DNA of 11,660 nucleotides from JABDBK01 sp964533645 (lineage in GTDB: Bacteria > Pseudomonadota > Gammaproteobacteria > DSM-16500): assembly GCA_964533645.1 (NCBI GenBank), contig CAZHMQ010000065.1, forward strand, positions 1-11,660, given 5' to 3'. A program made the translations under genes and the position numbers. Position 1 is the first letter of the stretch. Every line of letters begins with the position of its first letter. The notes under the pieces were generated by a model. It was not told the DNA's origin. It was given only the letters and a program-made list of their open reading frames with translations, and searched no databases. Below are positions 7,334 through 11,660 of the stretch, piece by piece.

Positions 7334-9007
7334 TTAGACTATGTTAAGATGCTTCTTTATCAACAACTTATCATATAAAGCATCATTCCAGTCTTTATTA
7401 AGTAATCCAGACTGATAGACAAATACGGTATTTTCTTTATCATCCCAAGAAGGGCAAGTGAATTCAAAAGATGGCGTCCCAAGTTTTTCTTTGAATTGTT
7501 GTATATTTGAAACAACCTGAGGGCTAGTGTCAACAAGGTGTTCTTTACCAATAATAATAAAATCAAAATCCTTGTTTTTGAAATCATGCAGAGTATTAAA
7601 GTATAGCTTAGGTATGGGGCCAGAGCTTATGTCAAAATGAATATTGACGATGTTTAGATTTTTTTTAGAAAGAAAGTTATGTGCTCGGGTTTCCCAAAAA
7701 TAATATGAAACTCCATTTTTTAAATGGTATTTATCAGCATAGAAATCTAAACACGCGGTGCTTTCGGGATAGAAATTAATAATATTGGAAATAGAGCCTT
7801 TAGGTGAAAAAAGATAGGCGAAACTTAACATCAATATAATAATATAAATATAATAAGTCGATATGACTTCTGCTAAACGCGTATACCTAATAAGAAAAAG
7901 AGGGATTCCCAAAAAAACCGGAAATATAATATAAGGTATGCAGTGTCGTAAGTTGATGTAATTTTTTGCCATTAAATTATTGTCAAAAAACAACAGCGAT
8001 AAAATGCCAGCGATAATGCTCGCGAATAAAAAGCTAATAGTGAAAATAAAATGTTTATTAGATTCTATGTACTCGGTTTTTTTGAAAGGTTCTTTTATGA
8101 AATAAAAAAGTGTTAGGGCTATAAAAAGACTTAAAAAAACGAAGGTTATAGTATTATGATAATGAAATACGGATAAATTATAAATTATTTTTTTTGCGGC
8201 TGTGATTAACTCAAACATATGTATGCGTAATAGATGAGATGTGTAGTTATCTAAGTGAATGGGTAAAATTTTACTTTTGTAAATAATATATGAACTCGTA
8301 CAGCTGAAACAAATAACTAAAATATTTTGTATGTAAATGATTTTTTCTTTGCGATGATTGGATAAAAAAATCATAAAACATAAACTCATGATAGCGGGTA
8401 CAAAAAACTGAGTTAAATAAAGAATGTCTGAAAATACTGTGAGAAAGCAAATGATAAAGAGAAAGACATAATTCCATGGGTTCTTGGAGGAAAATGTATT
8501 GAGCATAAGTAAAAGGCCCAATAAAAACATGAGAGCTGTACCAAAGTGAGATTGAGAAATAAGCCCCATGATCAATGTTTCTTGTTTTAAATGTCCTTTT
8601 GCGAGCAAAAGTAAGGATATGAATACACTGAGATGTAATAAAGAAATGTCTGTTTTATTTTTTATAATTTTTTTTGCTATAGCAATGATGAACCAATAAT
8701 ATAAGGTAAGTTGTACGATGGCATAAAGCAGGATAGCCAGTCGTAAATGCTCCGAAATGGTCGCAAGAATAAAATAAATTAACATATCCGGGAAGAAATA
8801 AGGCGTAGGGGAAAAAATCCATTCGGAAAGTTTTCCACCACGCATAAAGAGGTCTTGATAAAGATAAGGTAAATAAAGGCTATCTGAGTTATAAAATATC
8901 CAGATATGGTCGTCTATGGAGTAATATAAGAAAACAAGATGAAGGAGTAGGACAAAAGCTATACCAGAAAATAACTTCCTCACAACGGGATAGCGAAGTA
9001 CGTCCAT
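7334..9007 (-). CDS. Polytopic membrane protein, possibly GT-C type glycosyltransferase
   Basis: I do not recognise a named family. The 557-residue product has about 12 predicted membrane spans (roughly 11-29, 74-95, 96-114, 121-136, 147-170, 179-192, 194-216, 226-243, 286-304, 320-341, 356-374 and 381-400) and a soluble C-terminal domain of about 150 residues. After span 1 a long polar loop holds FYNSDSLYLPYLYQDL (38-52), with Asp42, then SPTPYFFPD. An acidic residue in the first extracytoplasmic loop and a many-span N-terminus with a soluble C-terminus are typical of GT-C glycosyltransferases that use polyprenyl-phosphate sugars, so that is the best guess. The codons are strongly A/T biased compared with rsmE or acs, hinting at transfer or relaxed selection. 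GGAG at 9018-9021 precedes the ATG by 10 nt, and a strong hairpin ends 2 nt before that site. Confidence 0.8.
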   Translation of the reverse strand: MDVLRYPVVRKLFSGIAFVLLLHLVFLYYSIDDHIWIFYNSDSLYLPYLYQDLFMRGGKLSEWIFSPTPYFFPDMLIYFILATISEHLRLAILLYAIVQLTLYYWFIIAIAKKIIKNKTDISLLHLSVFISLLLLAKGHLKQETLIMGLISQSHFGTALMFLLGLLLMLNTFSSKNPWNYVFLFIICFLTVFSDILYLTQFFVPAIMSLCFMIFLSNHRKEKIIYIQNILVICFSCTSSYIIYKSKILPIHLDNYTSHLLRIHMFELITAAKKIIYNLSVFHYHNTITFVFLSLFIALTLFYFIKEPFKKTEYIESNKHFIFTISFLFASIIAGILSLLFFDNNLMAKNYINLRHCIPYIIFPVFLGIPLFLIRYTRLAEVISTYYIYIIILMLSFAYLFSPKGSISNIINFYPESTACLDFYADKYHLKNGVSYYFWETRAHNFLSKKNLNIVNIHFDISSGPIPKLYFNTLHDFKNKDFDFIIIGKEHLVDTSPQVVSNIQQFKEKLGTPSFEFTCPSWDDKENTVFVYQSGLLNKDWNDALYDKLLIKKHLNIV

Positions 9008-9023
9008 GGGTACTTATCTCCAA

Positions 9024-9063
9024 GTCATGCCGGCATGTTTAGCGGGAAACATGCCGGCATGAC
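9024..9063. repeat. 40-nt perfect inverted repeat made of two 12-bp palindromes
   Basis: GTCATGCCGGCATGTTT (9024-9040) and its exact complement (9047-9063) form a 17-bp stem around a 6-nt loop. Each arm contains CATGCCGGCATG (9026-9037 and 9050-9061), itself a perfect palindrome, with centres 24 bp apart. It lies between the fis stop and the ribosome-binding site of the membrane-protein gene. There is no T-run on either side, so it is not a canonical intrinsic terminator. It could be a dispersed REP-like element, an mRNA-stabilising or attenuating structure, or a double operator. Confidence 0.9.
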
Positions 9064-9079
9064 ATCGTGGTAACTTGTA

Positions 9080-9349
9080 TTACAGCATTGCGTATTTTTT
9101 CAACTTGGTACGCAGTGTTCCTCTGGAGATGCCGAGCATGCGCGCAGCTTCTGATTGGTTATTGCGTGTCATTTTCATGACGATGGCTAAAATAGGTTCT
9201 TCGACTTCATCTAGAAAGAAATCGTAAACATGTTTAGGTTCTTCACCTTTTAAATTTGCGAAATAATGCACCATGATTTGCGCAACATTTTCGCGAAATG
9301 TTACTTGTTGTACTGATTCTGTAGCTGATTGATCTCTGTTGTGTTCCAT
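9080..9349 (-). CDS. fis: Fis family nucleoid-associated DNA-binding protein
   Basis: Fis is a homodimeric DNA-bending protein that activates rRNA promoters and shapes the chromosome in fast growth. In Legionella and Coxiella, Fis proteins also regulate virulence genes. The 89-residue product aligns along its length with E. coli Fis (98): RENVAQIMVHYFANLKGEE matches the dimer helix region, FFLDEVEEPILAIVM the core helices, and NQSEAARMLGISRGTLRTKLKKYAML is the helix-turn-helix (about 64-83). Two DNA-contact positions differ from E. coli: Asn84 is Ser75 and Lys90 is Thr81, while the Arg-Gly-Thr-Leu-Arg core is kept. AAGGA upstream of the ATG is spaced 10 nt. In enterobacteria fis follows dusB; here it follows a TraR/DksA-like gene after 42 nt and has no separate promoter that I can see. 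Confidence 0.93.
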   Translation of the reverse strand: MEHNRDQSATESVQQVTFRENVAQIMVHYFANLKGEEPKHVYDFFLDEVEEPILAIVMKMTRNNQSEAARMLGISRGTLRTKLKKYAML

Positions 9350-9391
9350 AGGATTTCTTTCCTTGATGGTAAGTATAGTTAAGTTTTCGGA

Positions 9392-9613
9392 TTAGTAATC
9401 CACAAATAACGATTTGCGTCTTTCTGATTCTTCAGCGCAACTAATGCAAAATGGAAACCCAAGTTGGCGACGAGCTAAGGGAATTTCCTCGCCACATCCT
9501 TTGCATTCTTTGGTGATGACTTTAGCCGGATTAGCTCTTTGTTGTCTAGATCCAAGCGCAGCCTCTATTGCATTGGTAATGTAAGCATTTGCAATGTCTG
9601 CTTCATCAGCCAT
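9392..9613 (-). CDS. TraR/DksA-like C4 zinc-finger protein
   Basis: This 73-residue protein has the same length as F-plasmid TraR. It has an N-terminal MADEADIANA resembling TraR MSDEADEA, with Asp3, Asp6 and Ala8 conserved. Those residues reach the RNA polymerase active-site channel in TraR. A single helix follows, then a C4 zinc finger (Cys37, Cys40, Cys56, Cys59) in CKGCGEEIPLARRQLGFPFCISC. Such proteins bind the secondary channel of RNA polymerase and mimic or modulate DksA plus ppGpp action. Plasmid, phage and chromosomal (YbiI-like) members exist; with no mobile genes nearby this looks chromosomal. AGAGAGG lies 6 nt before the ATG. The gene heads an operon with fis. Confidence 0.88.
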   Translation of the reverse strand: MADEADIANAYITNAIEAALGSRQQRANPAKVITKECKGCGEEIPLARRQLGFPFCISCAEESERRKSLFVDY

Positions 9614-9639
9614 ATGTTACCTCTCTTTTGAACTAAAAA

Positions 9640-9674
9640 GGGGCCCATTATACTAGAAATAGAGAAAATGCCAA
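9640..9674 (-). promoter_or_regulatory. Near-consensus sigma-70 promoter with G+C-rich discriminator, for the traR-like/fis operon
   Basis: On the minus strand the -35 is TTGGCA (9669-9674, 5 of 6), the spacer is 16 bp and the -10 is TATAAT (9647-9652, 6 of 6). The -10 is followed by GGGCCCC, an all-G/C discriminator, up to a predicted start near 9640. This leaves a leader of about 27 nt to the ATG at 9613. The combination of strong hexamers, short spacer and G/C discriminator is the known form of promoters inhibited by ppGpp and DksA, such as rRNA and fis promoters in E. coli. An 11-nt symmetric element CCAAGACTTGG (9671-9681) overlaps the -35. Confidence 0.8.
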
Positions 9675-9712
9675 GACTTGGGTCGGCTAGTTGTCCGATT
9701 TATGCAAATCTA

Positions 9713-9739
9713 GATGCCAGCTCTAACAGTGCTGGCATC
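9713..9739 (-). terminator. Hairpin after the 277-aa gene
   Basis: GATGCCAGC (9713-9721) and GCTGGCATC (9731-9739) form a perfect 9-bp stem with a 9-nt loop, 23 nt beyond the stop codon of the leftward 277-residue gene and upstream of the next promoter. The following bases on the minus strand are TAGATTTG, only a broken T-run, so it is a likely but not classic terminator. Confidence 0.55.
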
Positions 9740-9762
9740 ATAGATTTATTGTCTTATTCAGA

Positions 9763-10596
9763 CTAACTCAGTGTGAGCGCGTTTTTGCTTGACGCACTAT
9801 TTTCTTCTTTCGGCGCATCAGTATGTTCAGATGTAGATTGAAGAACAGAGGGTGTTGCTACCACGGGAGCATTATTGGCTACTACCATTTTTTCTCTTCT
9901 CTTTATTCCATTTAATGTAGTTTCTTGCGCGCCAAGTAGATTATGTTGACCATTAAGATTATGTACTTTTCCTGCCTTGAGGATTGCTTTTATTTGATTA
10001 TCTTCCTCATTATCCTTAAGATACAGCATAGCATGGTTAGCTCTTTCTGCTGTTTTTTCATGGTCTTTGATGGCCTCGATGAATGAAGCATAGGGTGCTG
10101 GGCGATCTTTTAACACAGGATTTGCTGATCTATCTTGAAAGTTCTCCTTACCATAAATCTTGAATTTTTCAGCATCAAAGCTTTTTTCACTTAATAACTG
10201 TTTAATCTCATCAGTGGAATGGGAACGTGACAAAATAACGACATCTTTCTGTATAACGACATTCTTCCGTTCACTCTCTAAACTCAATAACTCTTTAAGA
10301 TGTTTTACAAATGCCTCTGCCAGTGGCATCTTTGGCGGTGTTTGTGTGCTAAATGTGCTTGCCAATGACACCCGTGCAAAAAATTTTTCAGGGCTAGTGA
10401 CGGTCGTCTTTTCTTTACAACTTTCTGGTGGGAGGTAGTCTGCTATTCCGCAGCAACTCGACGGAAACATACAAGTGGCTCTATCATCATAGTCTTTCTG
10501 GGGTGCCTGTTTTGTTTCATTTTCCTTTTTTGTTTCAGTACTTGCGTGTCGTGGTTCTAAACAGGGTTCTAGCTCAACATATTCTCTAATTAACAT
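9763..10596 (-). CDS. Unrecognised 277-aa hydrophilic protein
   Basis: I do not recognise this gene. The open frame extends to 10704, but the ATG at 10594-10596 is the only candidate with a good ribosome-binding site (GAGGT, 10604-10608, 7 nt away), and the likely promoter lies inside the longer frame. The product is hydrophilic, without signal peptide or membrane span. Residues 10-65 are disordered-looking and include a cysteine cluster (Cys42, Cys48, Cys49, Cys60). Residues 90-215 are predicted helical with many charged residues, including ILSRSHSTDEIKQLL near 121-135. The tail from about 235 is a low-complexity Ala/Val/Ser/Thr stretch ending DAPKEENSASSKNALTLS. That tail, with a Glu pair before a small-residue end, loosely resembles Dot/Icm secretion signals, but the evidence is weak. 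Its function is unknown. Confidence 0.7.
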   Translation of the reverse strand: MLIREYVELEPCLEPRHASTETKKENETKQAPQKDYDDRATCMFPSSCCGIADYLPPESCKEKTTVTSPEKFFARVSLASTFSTQTPPKMPLAEAFVKHLKELLSLESERKNVVIQKDVVILSRSHSTDEIKQLLSEKSFDAEKFKIYGKENFQDRSANPVLKDRPAPYASFIEAIKDHEKTAERANHAMLYLKDNEEDNQIKAILKAGKVHNLNGQHNLLGAQETTLNGIKRREKMVVANNAPVVATPSVLQSTSEHTDAPKEENSASSKNALTLS

Positions 10597-10603
10597 GGGT
10601 GTT

Positions 10604-10608
10604 ACCTC
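10604..10608 (-). promoter_or_regulatory. Ribosome-binding site deciding the start of the 277-aa gene
   Basis: GAGGT on the minus strand lies 7 nt before the ATG at 10594-10596. The two in-frame upstream ATGs (10627-10629 and 10702-10704) have no comparable site. Confidence 0.75.
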
Positions 10609-10630
10609 ATTGGTAGTAAATAAGGCCATT

Positions 10631-10660
10631 ATGATACCATTTTTTGTACAAATAGTGCAA
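10631..10660 (-). promoter_or_regulatory. Extended -10 promoter for the 277-aa gene
   Basis: On the minus strand TATCAT (10631-10636, 5 of 6) is preceded by TG at 10638-10639, an extended -10. TTGCAC (10655-10660) is a partial -35 at 18-bp spacing. The predicted start near 10624 gives a leader of about 28 nt and would exclude both upstream ATGs. Transcription may also read through from rsmE. Confidence 0.5.
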
Positions 10661-10731
10661 CTATTATTCAATTTCTCCAATTTTGCCTTTAAATCCGGGA
10701 ACATGCATGTGTGGTAATTCGAAATCTTAGC

Positions 10732-11466
10732 CTAAGACATGTCTCCAATATAACATTGCAAAGCCGTGATAGCGGCAATGGCGGCGGTTTCAGTACGCAG
10801 GATACGTGGGCCTAAATGGAGTGGTAAGAAATGATGTGCTTGTGTTAACAGGATTTCGTGCTCACTTAGACCGCCTTCAGGGCCTATCAATAATAGCACC
10901 GACTGAAACCTATCTATCTGAATAGTATGTAATTTTTGGGTTGCATATGGCGATAGTACAAGGCGCCATGGGGCTTGCAACAAGGGGAGTGCGTTTTCTA
11001 GAGTGGTTGGAGGCAGGATATCAGGAATTCTATTGCGACCGGATTGTTCCGCGCTACTTTTGGCAATGGCGTGCCAATGTTCTAATCGTTTGTTTAATCT
11101 TTCTTGGTCGAGTTTTACGTTGCAGCGCTCAGTGAATAAAGGGATAATTTTTTTGACACCCAGTTCAACCGCTTTTTGGATAGTGTAGTCCATTTTTTCG
11201 CCACGAGAAATGCCTTGTGCTAACCATAAATCCAGGGATGATTCAGCTTCTCTAGGGTTAAATGTAGAAACCCATACATGCACGGCTTTTTTGTCAATCT
11301 GAGTGATAGTTGCCGTATATTCACCACCTAAGCCATTAAAAATAATTAATTTATCTCCCTGTTTTGCACGTAGTACACGGGAAAGATGATGGCTTGCATT
11401 AGCATCTAATGCCAAGGGTGTGCCTTCAATGAGGGTACAGTTTTGGAAAACACGTGATATAGGCAT
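10732..11466 (-). CDS. rsmE: 16S rRNA (uracil(1498)-N(3))-methyltransferase
   Basis: RsmE methylates N3 of U1498 in 16S rRNA of the assembled 30S subunit using S-adenosylmethionine. The 244-residue product has the usual length (E. coli 243) and family layout: an N-terminal PUA-like RNA-binding part (1-72) with HHLSRVLRAKQGD, then a SPOUT domain with the deep trefoil knot. The cofactor-binding knot shows LIGPEGG (193-199) and LGPRILRTETAAIAA (218-232). QKAVELGVKKIIPLFTERC (97-115) and AEQSGRNRIP (139-148) are further family motifs. The ATG begins 3 nt after the stop of the upstream ferredoxin-domain gene, implying one transcript and probably translational coupling; the only ribosome-binding candidate, GAGAAAG, lies within that gene's last codons. 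Confidence 0.96.
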   Translation of the reverse strand: MPISRVFQNCTLIEGTPLALDANASHHLSRVLRAKQGDKLIIFNGLGGEYTATITQIDKKAVHVWVSTFNPREAESSLDLWLAQGISRGEKMDYTIQKAVELGVKKIIPLFTERCNVKLDQERLNKRLEHWHAIAKSSAEQSGRNRIPDILPPTTLENALPLLQAPWRLVLSPYATQKLHTIQIDRFQSVLLLIGPEGGLSEHEILLTQAHHFLPLHLGPRILRTETAAIAAITALQCYIGDMS

Positions 11467-11469
11467 TGG

Positions 11470-11660
11470 CTAGTCTTTCTCATTGAGCATGAATGCTTTG
11501 ACTGGCACACCACCCATGAGATGTTCTTGAATAATCCGTTCCAAGACGGTAGGGGTACAAGAGTGATACCAAATGCCTTCAGGATAAACGACGGCAATAG
11601 GACCGCTCTGGCAAACACGCAAACAATTGGCTTTGGTGCGATAAATTTCACCATGTTCAG
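11470..11660 (-). CDS. [2Fe-2S] ferredoxin-domain protein, 5' end cut by window
   Basis: The last 62 codons of a gene whose start lies beyond the right edge are visible. The frame enters at the edge with a partial codon and ends at TAG 11470-11472. Translation gives KANCLRVCQSGP, then VVYPEGIWYHSC and RIIQEHLMGGVPV. This is the signature of the thioredoxin-like [2Fe-2S] ferredoxin family: a Cys-x3-Cys pair supplying the last two cluster ligands, a VYPEGxWY strand and the closing helix EHLxxGxPV. The two N-terminal ligand cysteines would lie outside the window. Its partner is unknown. The 3-nt gap places it in an operon with rsmE. The open frame at 11406-11654 on the same strand is a shadow of this gene. 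Confidence 0.88.
   Translation of the reverse strand, partial: EHGEIYRTKANCLRVCQSGPIAVVYPEGIWYHSCTPTVLERIIQEHLMGGVPVKAFMLNEKD

Noticed and set aside
9697..9710. GATTTATGCAAATC as a Fis autoregulatory site near -60 of the traR-like/fis promoter
   Set aside because: The 15-bp Fis core needs G and C at its two ends with fixed spacing, and this element is one base short; the resemblance is too weak to call.
10160..10438. 92-codon plus-strand frame inside the 277-residue gene
   Set aside because: It is antisense to a supported gene, with no ribosome-binding site or recognisable domain.
11406..11654. 82-codon open frame on the minus strand at the right edge
   Set aside because: It is out of frame with both the ferredoxin-domain gene and rsmE, overlaps both, and its translation shows no family motif; it is a shadow frame.
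1..11660. CRISPR array, insertion sequence, prophage or integrated plasmid
   Set aside because: No spaced direct repeats, transposase, integrase or phage gene is visible. The TraR-like protein alone does not indicate a plasmid, since chromosomal members of the family are common.

Overview
The window reads as a chromosomal segment of a moderately AT-rich gammaproteobacterium. Three things point to the order Legionellales (Legionella, Coxiella or a relative): the mix of housekeeping genes, a regulatory site matching the PmrA box that controls many Dot/Icm secretion effectors, and a large effector-like protein with an ankyrin-like segment directly behind that site. The genus cannot be fixed from the sequence alone.

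Layout. Positions 1-266 are non-coding and hold a PmrA-type box with an extended -10 promoter. They drive a 563-residue unrecognised protein (267-1958, +). It converges on acs, acetyl-CoA synthetase (1984-3933, -), with a perfect hairpin over the junction. Divergent from acs, across a 69-bp intergenic region with a 14-bp palindrome, are a CcmG/DsbE-like membrane-anchored thioredoxin (4003-4539, +), a RimB-type protease (4589-5056, +) and rimK (5068-5964, +). Convergent to rimK, 6 nt away, is a DUF1704/QEGLA protein with an HExxxH metallopeptidase signature (5971-7269, -). Upstream of it lie a 557-residue polytopic membrane protein (7334-9007, -), a 40-nt hairpin built from two 12-bp palindromes, fis (9080-9349, -) and a 73-residue TraR/DksA-like zinc-finger gene (9392-9613, -). 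The last two share a near-consensus promoter with a G+C-rich discriminator. Further right are a 277-residue unrecognised protein (9763-10596, -), rsmE (10732-11466, -) and the 3' end of a [2Fe-2S] ferredoxin-domain gene cut by the window edge (11470-11660, -).

How the genes may work together. The traR-like/fis pair looks like a growth-rate control operon whose promoter has the form of a ppGpp/DksA-responsive promoter. RimB, RimK and the DUF1704 protein are three enzymes that act, or are predicted to act, on peptide tails. The 563-residue protein is the best candidate for an undescribed virulence or host-interaction factor; the 277-residue protein is a weaker one. No mobile element, CRISPR array, tRNA or rRNA was seen.

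Three start sites were set from ribosome-binding evidence rather than longest frame: acs at 3933, the 277-residue gene at 10596, and a GTG start for the CcmG-like gene at 4003.
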